NCBI RefSeq assembly: GCF_030151085.1
Contig: NZ_JASLER010000053.1
Coordinates: 23,238-87,237 of the forward strand
Length of the DNA stretch: 64,000 nucleotides
Reading direction: 5' to 3'
Source: Bacteroides sp.
GTDB taxonomy: Bacteria > Bacteroidota > Bacteroidia > Bacteroidales > Bacteroidaceae
Under the pieces are notes generated by a model. The model worked only from the letters and a program-made list of their open reading frames with translations, was not told where the DNA came from and did not search any database. Below are positions 7,983-18,100 of the stretch, one piece after another; position 1 is the first letter of the stretch; each line of letters starts with the position of its first letter. Made by a program: the position numbers and the translations under genes.

Positions 7983-8443
7983 GAATGACTACATCAATGA
8001 ATGAGATAAACACTTTGATCCGGGCAGAAGCTGAACGGGTAGAAAAGCTTATCATAGTCACATTGTCTGAACTCGGTGATAAATGCGTTGTAGAAGCAAA
8101 AGAAAGACCTCAGGAATCAAGCTGGTTTGACCAATCAGGAAACCTTCGTAGCTCCATTGGCTATGTAATCGTTCATGAAGGTAAAATCATTCAGTATTCA
8201 GAATTCAACCAGGTAAAGCAAGGAACTGAAGGAGTTAAAGAAGGAAAAGAACTTGCAGAAGAACTCGCTTCTAAATTCTCTACTGGTTACGCTCTGATTG
8301 TAGTTGCCGGTATGAATTACGCTGAACGTGTTGAAGCTCTCGACAACAAGGTAGTGCTTGCATCTGCTGAACTGTTTGCAAGACAGCAACTCCCATCTAT
8401 GATGTTTAAACTGAAAACTCAAATAATGAGAATAGCTGCATGA
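7973..8443 (+). CDS. HK97 gp10-like tail completion protein
   Basis: This 156-aa protein overlaps the previous gene by 10 nt; an alternative ATG at 7985 would shorten it by 4 residues. The order of elements is typical of HK97 gp10-like proteins: an N-terminal long helix (EINTLIRAEAERVEKLIIVTLSELGDKCVVEAKER), a central RSSIGYVIVHEGKII strand pair, the GMNYAERVEAL motif and a final helix. These proteins join the tail to the head. The usual ring of small genes on both sides supports this. Confidence 0.7.
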   Translation: MGIRMTTSMNEINTLIRAEAERVEKLIIVTLSELGDKCVVEAKERPQESSWFDQSGNLRSSIGYVIVHEGKIIQYSEFNQVKQGTEGVKEGKELAEELASKFSTGYALIVVAGMNYAERVEALDNKVVLASAELFARQQLPSMMFKLKTQIMRIAA

Positions 8444-8844
8444 TGAAGTCGGACATTGAAATCAAGGATGATATCTACAAGGTAATCAAAGGTTCTGCTC
8501 TTGAAAAAGCCGTGACAGGTAAGTTGAAGAAGACGAAACGCCCTTCCAATTCAGACAAGGAGGATATAGTCATTTCCATACTTGATAATGGTAGCGGCCA
8601 GATTCAAGAAGCCTTTGTGAATGTGAATATCTACGTTCCTGATGATATGCGAGACGGTCAAGCAGAAGAACAATCAATCAGACTGAGAGAACTTTGCAAG
8701 CTATCTTATGAACTTTTGTTTAACTGCCGTAGCAATGGATTCAGAGTCGATTCATCCGGTTCTAAACAACGTGTATTAGAAGTGAACGGAAAAGACGAGC
8801 ACTTCATTAACAATAAATTATTGTATAAACAATCTAACGAATAA
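8440..8844 (+). CDS. Tail terminator-like protein
   Basis: This 134-aa protein starts at the first of two adjacent ATG codons and overlaps the upstream stop. Features: an N-terminal helix (DDIYKVIKGSALEKAVTGKL), strands (DIVISILDNGSGQIQEAFVNVNIYVP), then a helix (SIRLRELCKLSYELL). This alpha/beta pattern, and the place immediately before the tail tube gene, match tail terminator (gpU/gp17-like) proteins, which cap the tube. The sequence alone is not decisive. Confidence 0.55.
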   Translation: MMKSDIEIKDDIYKVIKGSALEKAVTGKLKKTKRPSNSDKEDIVISILDNGSGQIQEAFVNVNIYVPDDMRDGQAEEQSIRLRELCKLSYELLFNCRSNGFRVDSSGSKQRVLEVNGKDEHFINNKLLYKQSNE

Positions 8845-8849
8845 AGATT

Positions 8850-9548
8850 ATGGCACAATTATCATGGGGTAAGCCCTCAATTGAATTTGGTAAGTGTGGA
8901 GCTAATGGTTCTGCACCTACAACGTGGACTAAGTTAGCTTATGACCCAGTAGAAAACTCCACAAAGTTGACACCTACAAAAGGCGAAAAGAAAGAAGCAA
9001 AAGTGGAAGGTGGTGAGAACGAAGCCGTGAAATATGCTAAGAATACCTATGTATTCGAGTTTGAAGTACGTGCGGCTCTTGGACGTACTAAACCTATCGA
9101 AGACGTTGATGGTGTTGTAGAAGGAGAATATGCTTTCCGCTTGACTCCTGAGAACCCAGAATGCGAAGGCTTCCTGATAGAGCGTTCAACAGTTTCAGTT
9201 GAAGATACATTCGACACCGCTGAAGGTAAGAAATGGAAATACACCGCTGATGTCCTGAAACCTAAAACAGGCAATCAGGTGAAGCCTTATACTGCACAAC
9301 AACTACCAGTAACTCCAAGTTCTTTGGTATTTGAGAAAGAAGCTGATACTACTGGAAAGGCTATCACTGTAACTGCTACCAGTACTGTTTCTGCTGTATC
9401 AAGTGAATCGTGGGCGACTGTTACCGTTGCTTCAAAGACTGTAACAGTTAAAACAGCTGCTAATACTGGCGCTCTTAGAACTGCGAATATCAGTATCACT
9501 GCTGACGGAAAGACCTCCGTTGTCACTGTATATCAAGCAGGTGTATAA
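8850..9548 (+). CDS. Major tail tube protein with C-terminal BACON-like domain
   Basis: The 232-aa product has two parts. Residues 1 to about 148 look like a siphovirus tail tube subunit (strand-rich, AYDPVENSTKLTPTKGEKKEAKVEGGENE and FEFEVRAALG). Residues about 152-231 are an added immunoglobulin-like domain: the pattern PSSLVFEKEADTTGKAITVTAT, then SSESWATVT, then ANTGALRTANISI and ending VVTVYQAG is that of BACON domains, common in Bacteroidota surface glycoside hydrolases and seen in crAss-like phages. The domain would be displayed many times along the tail shaft. The gene is followed by a hairpin and a tRNA-like element rather than directly by the tail assembly gene. Confidence 0.8.
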   Translation: MAQLSWGKPSIEFGKCGANGSAPTTWTKLAYDPVENSTKLTPTKGEKKEAKVEGGENEAVKYAKNTYVFEFEVRAALGRTKPIEDVDGVVEGEYAFRLTPENPECEGFLIERSTVSVEDTFDTAEGKKWKYTADVLKPKTGNQVKPYTAQQLPVTPSSLVFEKEADTTGKAITVTATSTVSAVSSESWATVTVASKTVTVKTAANTGALRTANISITADGKTSVVTVYQAGV

Positions 9549-9551
9549 AGT

Positions 9552-9581
9552 GATGCGGGATAATATATTGCATCCCGCATC
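9552..9581 (+). promoter_or_regulatory. Perfect 10-bp hairpin after the tail tube gene
   Basis: GATGCGGGAT (9552-9561) and ATCCCGCATC (9572-9581) are exact reverse complements around a 10-nt AT-rich loop. No T run follows, so it is not a classical terminator. It directly abuts the tRNA-like element and could protect or attenuate the tail tube transcript. Confidence 0.6.
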
Positions 9582-9582
9582 T

Positions 9583-9653
9583 GTGGTTTTCGTATAACGG
9601 TAGTACATAAGTCACTCTGACTTGAAGTCTTGGTTCGAATCCAGGAAACCGCT
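9583..9653 (+). tRNA. tRNA-like gene with atypical anticodon loop
   Basis: A full cloverleaf can be drawn: acceptor GTGGTTT/AAACCGC (one G-T), D stem GTAT/GTAC with loop AACGGTA, anticodon stem TAAGT/ACTTG, T stem CTTGG/CCAGG with loop TTCGAAT, then discriminator T. U8, A14, G18-G19, A21, G53, TTC at 54-56, A58 and C61 are all in place, and the D arm resembles tRNA-Gln. The 7-nt anticodon loop reads CACTCTG, which lacks U33 and would put CTC at 34-36. CCA is not encoded. It may be a degenerate tRNA, an unusual phage tRNA or a processing site inside the late transcript. Confidence 0.6.
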
Positions 9654-9671
9654 CTAATTAAATTCAACATC

Positions 9672-10376
9672 ATGGAAGATAAAGAATTGCTTGAAATGAA
9701 CATCGCTGATACCATCATTGAAAGGCAGATAGGCTTTAATGTTGGTAAACAGCGTTTTTGTATCTATCCTCCCACACTTGGGAAGACATATCTTCTTGCA
9801 AGATTACTCAAGGGCTTAGAGGCTAACGAAAAGATAATTTATACTAATCCATACTTGGAGGCTATGCGCCTGTGTACAGAGAAGAAAGATGTAGTATGCC
9901 GTGTATTAGCTTACAACACATTCAACCGGAAGGAAGATATACTTGACAACAGAAAGGTTGATAAGCGTACCGAAGCATTTTCCAAACTCGATGTCGAAGA
10001 ACTTGCTACACTGTTTACACTTGTTCTCTCTGATGACAACACAGAATCCTATATCAGCTACTTCGGAATAGACAAAGAACGTGTAGAGCGTGCTAGAATA
10101 GCTAAAATTAAGAACGATAGTAGTAGTGTCACGTTCGGAGGAAATAGTACTTACGGAACATTGATAGACTTCGCATGCCAGCGTTATGGTTGGTCAATGG
10201 ATTATGTCGTGTGGGGGATCAGTTATGCTAATTTGAAAATGCTCATGGCTGATGCTATTACTACCATCTATCTGAGTGAGGAAGAACGAAAGCAACTCGG
10301 GATGAGTGTAGGAGAGGTGATAAATGGGGATGACCCGAAGAACAAGAATCTTATTAGACAAATGTTGAATGAGTAA
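9672..10376 (+). CDS. Tail assembly protein before the tape measure (probable chaperone role)
   Basis: The ATG at 9672 gives 234 aa; the frame is open to 9630, but that part lies in the tRNA-like element. The protein is soluble and mainly helical (EELATLFTLVLSDDNTESYISYFGID, then WSMDYVVWGISYANLKMLMADAITTIYLSEEER). The WGISYANLKMLMAD-type segment resembles tail assembly proteins that sit between tail tube and tape measure in Bacteroides phages. In most siphoviruses that slot encodes tail chaperones, often with a frameshift product. I see no clear slippery site here. Function inferred from position. Confidence 0.55.
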   Translation: MEDKELLEMNIADTIIERQIGFNVGKQRFCIYPPTLGKTYLLARLLKGLEANEKIIYTNPYLEAMRLCTEKKDVVCRVLAYNTFNRKEDILDNRKVDKRTEAFSKLDVEELATLFTLVLSDDNTESYISYFGIDKERVERARIAKIKNDSSSVTFGGNSTYGTLIDFACQRYGWSMDYVVWGISYANLKMLMADAITTIYLSEEERKQLGMSVGEVINGDDPKNKNLIRQMLNE

Positions 10377-10390
10377 AAATACATAGTACT

Positions 10391-13300
10391 ATGGCAGGAT
10401 TGCATTTTGACATAACAGGTGATAATAGTAACTTTCTTCGTAAACTAGAAGAAGCAAGGCAGGGTGTTTCTCAGACTTCTAAGAAAATCGAATCGGAAGC
10501 AGGCTCAATAGAAGCGTACTTCAATAGGTTAGCAAAAGGAGCCGCTGCTTTAGGGATTGGTTTCTCTGCTACTCAGTTAATCAATGATATTGTAAAAGTC
10601 CGCGGTGAGTTCCAACAGCTTGAGATTGCTTTTGAAACTATGCTGAAAAGCAAAGATAAAGCATCTGCTTTGATGGCTCAACTCACAGAAACCGCCGCTA
10701 AAACTCCTTTTGATCTACAAAGCGTATCACAAGGCGCAAAACAGCTGCTTGCTTATGGAACTGCATCCGAAGAGGTGAATGATACTCTCATTCGTCTGGG
10801 AAATATTGCATCTGGTTTGTCTATTCCTCTTGGTGATTTAGTTTATTTGTACGGCACCACTCAAACTCAGGGCAGGTTATTCACGCAAGATGTACGTCAA
10901 TTCATGGGACGTGGTATTCCTCTTGTGAAAGAATTGGCTGCTGAACTTGGTAAGACTGAACAACAAATCAACGAGATGGTTACTGCTGGGAAGATTGGGT
11001 TTCCAGCAGTAGAAAAAGTTATCCGTAATATGACGGATTCAAATGGGCAGTTTTATAATCTGATGGAGAAACAATCGGCATCGCTCACCGGGCAGATAAG
11101 TAATCTTGGCGATGCGTGGGATATGATGCTCAATAAGATTGGAACGGAAACACAAGGTATTGCTTCTGCTGGTATTTCCGCTGCTACATCACTGGTAGAG
11201 AATTATGAAACTGTTGGTAAGATTCTTGCGGGTTTGGTTGGGGTATATGGGACTTATCGAACTGCAATTATACTTCTCGATGCATGGAAAGCCAGAGATA
11301 TAGCTCTTGATTATGCAAAACTTGTAATCACCGAGAAGCTAAAGATAGCTCAAGCAGCATTAAATGTAGTGACTAAAGCAAATCCTTATGTCTTGTTAGC
11401 TACTGCTATTGTCGGAGTTGTTGCAGCAATGTGGGCTTTTCGGGATTCCGCAACATCCGCAGAGAAAGCTCAACGTAAATTTAACGATGAGCAAGAAAGG
11501 TTTGCATCAAAAGAGGAAGAACGCAAACAGAAGATTGAAGAACTTATTCGAGTTATCCAAGATGAAACAGAAACAGAATACTCTAAGATAAAGGCATACG
11601 AAGAGTTGCAGCGTTATTCTCCCGCACTGGTTGCTGCATATACTCGTGAACAACTTGCCACGCTTGAACTTGCTAAATCGCAAAAAGTGCTCAATGAGGA
11701 AAGAGATAATATGAACTATGAGAATATCATTGCTAATGTCGGTCGTATCACTTACCAAATCAATGAACTCAATAGAAAAATGAGTATGGGTAATAACCAA
11801 GGCTTTTTCACGCAGAAAAAACTTAGTGGTGACAAAGAAGATCTTGAGTTGGAGTTGAAAAAATATAGAGAACAGCTTAATGAATATAATCGACTAAAAA
11901 AAGAAGCAGAAGAAAACGCAAAGCCCGTTGAAGTTAAATTAATGGAAGCGAAGAATAACCGTGAACAAATTTTGCAAGAGTTTCTTTCTGCCAAGATTAC
12001 ACTGGAAGAAGAGCAACGTAAAATCCAAGAATCAGGTTTCGGTGTTATTCCTATTGACGTACAGATACGATTTGATAATGCTAAAGCGCAACTTGCCAAT
12101 ATTGATACAACTGTCGCTTCACTAATTCAAAGCAAGTCAACTCAAACTTACAAAGAAGCCTATGATACTGCTAAAAAAGAATGGAAGGCAGCACAAAAAG
12201 CACTTGAAGAATCAAAGAAAAAGTCGAAAGAAGACTACGACAAGGCTAAAAAGGATTTAGGTGAAAAGGAAAAAGCTTACAATGATTTAGGTGGCGTCAC
12301 CAACACTTCCAAGCAAGACTCCGCCTCCGAGAAACTGCGCAAAGAGCGAGAGAAGCTCACCCAAGAAATAGAAAAATCCGTCCAAGAGCGAAAAAAAGCC
12401 CTTATCCAATCTGAAATGGATATCCAACAGCAGCAAATAAACCTGATGGACGAAGGTTCAGAGAAAGAACTTGCCCAAATCCGACTCAACTATGATAAGC
12501 GTTATCAAGAGATAGTTAAAGAAGAACGGGACTTGCTCCAAAAGCTACAGGATGAAGAGCGCAAACAGTGGGAAAAGGATAATCCGGATTACGAAAAGAA
12601 GGGGTTAAAGTTTACTCCCAAAACCACCTCATTGTCTCCAGAACAGAAAGAAACGTTTGATAAAGAATACTCTTTAGCTTATCAGAAGCAGGAAAAAGAC
12701 ACCGAATCGTTACTTAAAAACCTATTGGCAAAGTATCGTGACTTCGATGCCCAAAGAACAGCCATCGAAAAGGAAGGCAACGATGATATAGCCGAACTCC
12801 AAACTAAGCGGACAAATGAGAATTCCATAGAGATAGACCGTGCCATTAAAGTAGTTCAAAAGAAGATAAAAGAAGGTATTCAGCAGGTAAATGATACTCA
12901 AGCCACAGAGGAAACGAAAGACAACCCTTTCTTGAAGAACCTCTTTGGTGATACTTCTCAAATGGCCTTTAACGACTTACAGAAGCTCATCGAACAGGCT
13001 AAATTATTACGTGAATACCTATCCGGCAATGGAGATGCGAAAGGTATTACGTTTATTTCCCCCGAACAATTAGCACTTATTGAGAAAAGTCCCGAAGAAC
13101 TGGATAAACTAAATAAAGGACTTGATAATCTACTCAAGGGAGATGGTAAAACCAATGAATGGGATGAAATATTTGACTGTTTCACCAAAGGAATAGCCAA
13201 GTTGAAATCTGCCAAAGGATTCAAAGAAGTTTCCGAAGGTATGCAAGATATTGGTAAATCAGCTTCGGTAGCCGCCGATATGGTAGGAGGTGTAGCTGGC

Positions 13301-14716
13301 AGTCTTTCCTCCATGTTTGAGGAAATGGGCAATGCCGGAGCTGCTGACGCAATGAGTGGTGTTCAAGATGCAATGAACGCAATCTCTAACATCGGGCAAG
13401 GTTTCGCAAAAGGTGGTATTGTTGGTGGTATCGCAGCCGCAGTCGGTGAAGCGGCCAACTTCATTGGGAAAGCATTTGCAGCCAACGCTCGCCATAAGGC
13501 TGCTCTTAGGGAGATAATGAATGAAACCATTGCTCAACAAAGAGAGTACAATCTTCTTCTGATGCAACAGAATCTGGAGTATGAGAAAGCCGCTACTATT
13601 TTCGGTACTGATACCTATGGTAAAGCTGCCAATGCTGTAACGGTCATGAAAGAAGCTGTAGCTGACTTGAATGATGAGTTGAGAGGTAGTGGAAAGTATG
13701 AAGGTGGATATGCTTTCTCTATTAAAAATGGACTGGTAGATACTTTATCACAGGCTCAGCGTGCTATGATGAACGCTTATGCTGGGCTTGCTGATATCGA
13801 AATCAAGACTGGGCACAAGAAGACCGGTTTGTTCGGTTGGGGTAAAGGGAAAGATATTTACTCCTCAATACTTGATGTGTATCCGCAGCTGGTAGATGCT
13901 AACGGAAAGTTTGATAAGAGTTTAGCTGAAACAATTATCAATACCCGTACAATGTCCGATGATAGTAAAAATGCCCTGCAAAACATGATTGACCTTGCTA
14001 ATCAAGCAGAAGCGGCTTATGATGAATTAAATAGCTACATGACAAATATCTTCGGTAGCCTTGGTGAATCAATGACCGACGCCCTTGTAAATGCCTTTGT
14101 GAGTGGGACAGATGCGGCACAAACGTTTATAGATTCGGTTTCTGATATGCTTGAAACGCTTGCTAAGCAGATGGTGTATTCTGTTACCCTCGCCCCATTG
14201 ATGGAAAAGGCTCAAAAGGAGATGATGGATATTATGCAGAGTACTGGACTATCTGATGAAGATAAGTTCAAAAAATGGACTGGGATTCTCAATAATCTTG
14301 TAGGTGATGCCGTTGACCAGCAAGAATTAGCTAATCGCTTGTTAGAAGAATATCAGAAGTCGGCAGCAGATAAGGGATTCGATATACTCAAACCTGATTC
14401 ATCTTCTCAAGAAGAAGCAACAAAAAAAGGCTTTCAAACTATGTCCCAAGATACTGGCGAAGAACTCAACGGACGCTTCACTGCCTTGCAGATATCCAAT
14501 GAGGAAATTAAGAATTCAATGCTATCCATGCTCGTATATGTAAACATCATATCTGTATCGGTGAGCAATAACAGTATTACTCTTACTGAGATTAAAAACT
14601 TGATGATATCCTCCAATAGCTATCTTGAAGATATATCTGGCTATACAAAGAAGATGTTAGAGACTTTCGGAAACAAACTTGATAGCATTAATAAAAATAT
14701 AGAGAAAGCATTATGA
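10391..14716 (+). CDS. Tape measure protein
   Basis: This 1441-aa protein is the longest helical protein of the element and sits after the tail assembly gene. Residues about 60-250 (FQQLEIAFETMLKS, TPFDLQSVSQGAKQLLAYG, TRLFTQDVRQFMGRGIPLV-like region) match the conserved N-terminal tape measure domain. Hydrophobic stretches occur near 265-300 and 330-350 (LLATAIVGVVAAMWAF). Residues about 360-900 are long charged coiled coil, and glycine-rich hydrophobic stretches with membrane-like character recur near 960-1030. The protein sets tail length and is ejected ahead of the DNA. Its stop overlaps the next start by 4 nt. Confidence 0.92.
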   Translation: MAGLHFDITGDNSNFLRKLEEARQGVSQTSKKIESEAGSIEAYFNRLAKGAAALGIGFSATQLINDIVKVRGEFQQLEIAFETMLKSKDKASALMAQLTETAAKTPFDLQSVSQGAKQLLAYGTASEEVNDTLIRLGNIASGLSIPLGDLVYLYGTTQTQGRLFTQDVRQFMGRGIPLVKELAAELGKTEQQINEMVTAGKIGFPAVEKVIRNMTDSNGQFYNLMEKQSASLTGQISNLGDAWDMMLNKIGTETQGIASAGISAATSLVENYETVGKILAGLVGVYGTYRTAIILLDAWKARDIALDYAKLVITEKLKIAQAALNVVTKANPYVLLATAIVGVVAAMWAFRDSATSAEKAQRKFNDEQERFASKEEERKQKIEELIRVIQDETETEYSKIKAYEELQRYSPALVAAYTREQLATLELAKSQKVLNEERDNMNYENIIANVGRITYQINELNRKMSMGNNQGFFTQKKLSGDKEDLELELKKYREQLNEYNRLKKEAEENAKPVEVKLMEAKNNREQILQEFLSAKITLEEEQRKIQESGFGVIPIDVQIRFDNAKAQLANIDTTVASLIQSKSTQTYKEAYDTAKKEWKAAQKALEESKKKSKEDYDKAKKDLGEKEKAYNDLGGVTNTSKQDSASEKLRKEREKLTQEIEKSVQERKKALIQSEMDIQQQQINLMDEGSEKELAQIRLNYDKRYQEIVKEERDLLQKLQDEERKQWEKDNPDYEKKGLKFTPKTTSLSPEQKETFDKEYSLAYQKQEKDTESLLKNLLAKYRDFDAQRTAIEKEGNDDIAELQTKRTNENSIEIDRAIKVVQKKIKEGIQQVNDTQATEETKDNPFLKNLFGDTSQMAFNDLQKLIEQAKLLREYLSGNGDAKGITFISPEQLALIEKSPEELDKLNKGLDNLLKGDGKTNEWDEIFDCFTKGIAKLKSAKGFKEVSEGMQDIGKSASVAADMVGGVAGSLSSMFEEMGNAGAADAMSGVQDAMNAISNIGQGFAKGGIVGGIAAAVGEAANFIGKAFAANARHKAALREIMNETIAQQREYNLLLMQQNLEYEKAATIFGTDTYGKAANAVTVMKEAVADLNDELRGSGKYEGGYAFSIKNGLVDTLSQAQRAMMNAYAGLADIEIKTGHKKTGLFGWGKGKDIYSSILDVYPQLVDANGKFDKSLAETIINTRTMSDDSKNALQNMIDLANQAEAAYDELNSYMTNIFGSLGESMTDALVNAFVSGTDAAQTFIDSVSDMLETLAKQMVYSVTLAPLMEKAQKEMMDIMQSTGLSDEDKFKKWTGILNNLVGDAVDQQELANRLLEEYQKSAADKGFDILKPDSSSQEEATKKGFQTMSQDTGEELNGRFTALQISNEEIKNSMLSMLVYVNIISVSVSNNSITLTEIKNLMISSNSYLEDISGYTKKMLETFGNKLDSINKNIEKAL

Positions 14717-15129
14717 CAGGAGAATTATTCATAAATGGTAAAGATGCCTACACTACTTGGGGAATCAGCTTGGATGATACCGCATTGTCCGCCTTGATGA
14801 CACCTGTTCCTAATAAAGAACTAATCGAGAATAAATCAAGGTTAGAGCATGGAAAGAGAATTGTGCCTTCCAATCCAAAGCTTGATGAACGGGCTTTGAC
14901 TTTGCAGATAAATCTCATAGCATCTGATAAAGATATATTCTTTGCAAGATATAATAGCTTCTGTGAGGAATTAGCTACTGGTATACTTGATATTAAAACC
15001 AAGTATCAACCGGGCGTGGTATATCACACAATTTATTTGTCATGCCAACAATTTAGTCAATTCATGCAGGGGATAGGAAAGTTTGTACTCAAATTGAACG
15101 AACCTAATCCTATTAATAGAAACTTATGA
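14713..15129 (+). CDS. Distal tail-like protein
   Basis: This 138-aa protein overlaps both the tape measure stop and the next start by 4 nt. It begins with the pattern FINGKDAYTTWGISLDDTALSALMTP and continues with RIVPSNPKLDERALTLQINLIASDKDIFFARYNSF, the look of the N-terminal ring domain of siphovirus distal tail (Dit-like) proteins, though shorter than typical Dit. It would form the hub between the tube and the receptor-binding assembly. Position right behind the tape measure is the main support. Confidence 0.6.
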   Translation: MTGELFINGKDAYTTWGISLDDTALSALMTPVPNKELIENKSRLEHGKRIVPSNPKLDERALTLQINLIASDKDIFFARYNSFCEELATGILDIKTKYQPGVVYHTIYLSCQQFSQFMQGIGKFVLKLNEPNPINRNL

Positions 15130-18100
15130 TAGACATCAAAGACATATCCGGCAAAGTACGTTTCTCCACTCCGATAAATGAAGGAAGTAAACGTAAATTC
15201 ACCCTCCAAAAAGAGGACTACATTACTTTGAAGTTCTCTCTTGATACCCCTATATACTTTAAGTTAGGTGACTATGTAGAGGATTCCCGTTTCGGGCGAT
15301 TTGAACTTGTGGATTTACAGAAGCCTACATTCAATAACTCGACAGGTGGATATGACTATGAACTTCGCCTGGATGCCTATTACTGGAAATGGAAAAACAA
15401 GATATTCAAATTAACACCGGAAGTTGGAGGGCAAGAAGCGTCTTGGAACCTCACTGCTTCACTGGATGTACAGATGGGTGTATTTCTCCGCAATCTTAAA
15501 GCTCTTGGTTACAAATATGGAGAAAGAAATTTTGAGTTTGACATAGACAGTACAGTAGAGAATTCAGCCAAGTTAATGACCTATGACAGCGTTAACATGC
15601 TGGATGCTCTCACCAATCTTGCGCAAGCTTGGGAGTGCGAATGGTGGGTAACGGACCATACAATTCATTTCGGACGTTGTGAGTTCGGTGCGGCCGTAGA
15701 TTTTAAGCTAGGTGACAACGTAGAGACAATGGATAGAAGTGATAGCCAAACGGCTTATGCTACCCGTGTCTACGCTTTCGGCTCTACAAGAAACATCCCT
15801 ACCAATTATCGCCCTGTTGACGAAAGTGTAGTTGTGAACGGTGTAGTACAAAGAAGATTGATGCTCCCTGTTGGTACTCCGTACATTGATGCTTATCCTG
15901 ACATGAGCACCGAAGAAGCTATCGAGGATATAGTAGTATTCGAAGATGTATATCCCAAGCGCATTGGCACGGTTTCTGATATTACCACCCATGAGTACAC
16001 GGATAAAATAGAGGAAGAAGGCAAACCGGATGTAATCAAGAAGTGGAACGCTTACCGATTCAAAGATAGTGGTATTACTTTCTCAGAAGATTATGTTCTT
16101 CCTGGTCAAGAACTGAAAATTGTCTTTCAATCCGGATCACTCAACGGTATGGAGTTTGCTGTTACCTTCAACCCATGCGACAAAGAAGGTGGTGAGAAAG
16201 CCCAACCCGAAAAGAACGAGGACGGCTCTTGGAATCCACTCGCTCAGGTATGGGAGATTGTACGTAATGAAGACTACGGGCGTCCGTTACCTGATGAAGT
16301 ACTTCGTCCACAAGGTGAACACATGGAAGGAAATGTATTGGTACCTGCTGATACCTATATTCTTTCAGGATTCGATACCAAGTTTGTTTCTGACGCCATG
16401 ATCCCGGCAGCAGAACAAGAACTAAAGGAAAAGGCTCAGAAGTATGTAGAGAAGTCAAAGATAGACCCTTCTACTTACAGTTGTAAGATGATGTCTGATC
16501 GTATGATTAACGAGGACGGCACTCCCAAACTCTTTGAAGCAGGAGACAAGGTAAACCTTATCAATGAAGCCTTCTTCGAGACTGGTAGCCGCCAATCCCG
16601 TATCATCGGATTTGAGTATAACCTTGATTATCCTTGGGATTCTCCTGTATATACTATTGGTGAGACGGCTTCTTATTCCCGTATAGGTGATATTGAAGAT
16701 AAGCTGGAATCACTCACCTACAAAGGTCAGACCTATGTAGGCAGTGGGGGAGGCGGAGTGTATCTGATTACATCGAATGACAGCACACCTGCAACGGACA
16801 GGAATGCTTATTCTGCTAAAAGGGCATTGAGGCAATTTTTAAATAAGACTGCCGACGACCGTACCGATCACTCCTTAGAAATAGGTGGTGAGTTGACGGT
16901 AGAGGGGTTGATAAAGACACTGAGCGGCATACTTCTTGGCAAGAATGGCAGAGGCATTACCGTAAATGACGTAGGCATTGTTACCGCTATTTTTGACGAA
17001 TTGAAGAATGTATCAAGTATCACTTCTCCCGATTTCTCTTCAGGTCCATTCGGTTCCGGCTATCTCCTAAAAGTGAATCCCAAAACGGGAAAATCCTATT
17101 TTGAGGTTGACGAAGCCTATTTCCGTCTGAAAGCTGTTTTTGAGATGCTCGAAATCAAGCATCTTTCGCATGTAGGTGGTCGTGTTGTCCTTTCTCCTGC
17201 TGGAATGGAGTGCATTAAAGTAGAAGAAGTTGCGGCTAACAATGAACCGCTATATGACAGTACAGGCGATCAATTGCTTGATTCCAACAATGAGGAGTTG
17301 CTTGCACCTGTATTTGACGGTTCAACCGCTTATCGTTGTTATTTCAAGCAGACCGACGGCGAAAAAGAAATTGTTAATGAATTTGCTGTAGGTGATTTGG
17401 CGCAATGCCGTGAGTTCAATGTCAAGTCGGGGGTATCTACCGGTGTGAGCAACCAATACTATTGGAGAAGAGTTACCGGAACCGGCTCCGATTATATCGA
17501 CCTTTCCAAGACAGTCTGCGATACCGGCAGTATGATACCTTTGGCTGGTGATACGATTGTCACAGTCGGCAATGACACCGATAAGGACAGGCAGCACGTT
17601 GTATTCCTTTCATCATATGATGAGGATGCACCCAGTATTAAACTTTATTCCGGCATAAACAACTTCTCCATGAAAGGTCGAGAGGTGACCGTCATATCTC
17701 CTAATGCCGACAAGAACCTGTTTACCGGACAGATGGTTATCAAGCCCGGCTCTACAGGATTTGAGAATCTTACGGATGCTCCCGATATAGGTGCCATACA
17801 AGAAGACATTAAAGACGCTCAATCCGCTGCATCCGATGCCAAGATATCAGCCGATAAAGTACAGGGTAGCGTTACCGATCTGAATAAATACGTGGACGGT
17901 GCTTTTGCGGATGGCATTATTTCCGAATCCGAAGCCAAGGCAATAGAAAAGTACATTAACATCGTCAACAGCGAAAAGTCCACCGCTGATTCAAGCTATC
18001 TTCAGTTGTATTCGAACCCTTATCTTGAAGGTTTTGCAAAAGTGTCCTTGATGAATGCCAAATCTTCCTTGTCAGATGCTACTACCACACTGATTAACTC

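Noticed and set aside
9552..9581. Hairpin as intrinsic terminator
   Set aside because: No T run follows, and transcription must continue into the tape measure and tail genes.
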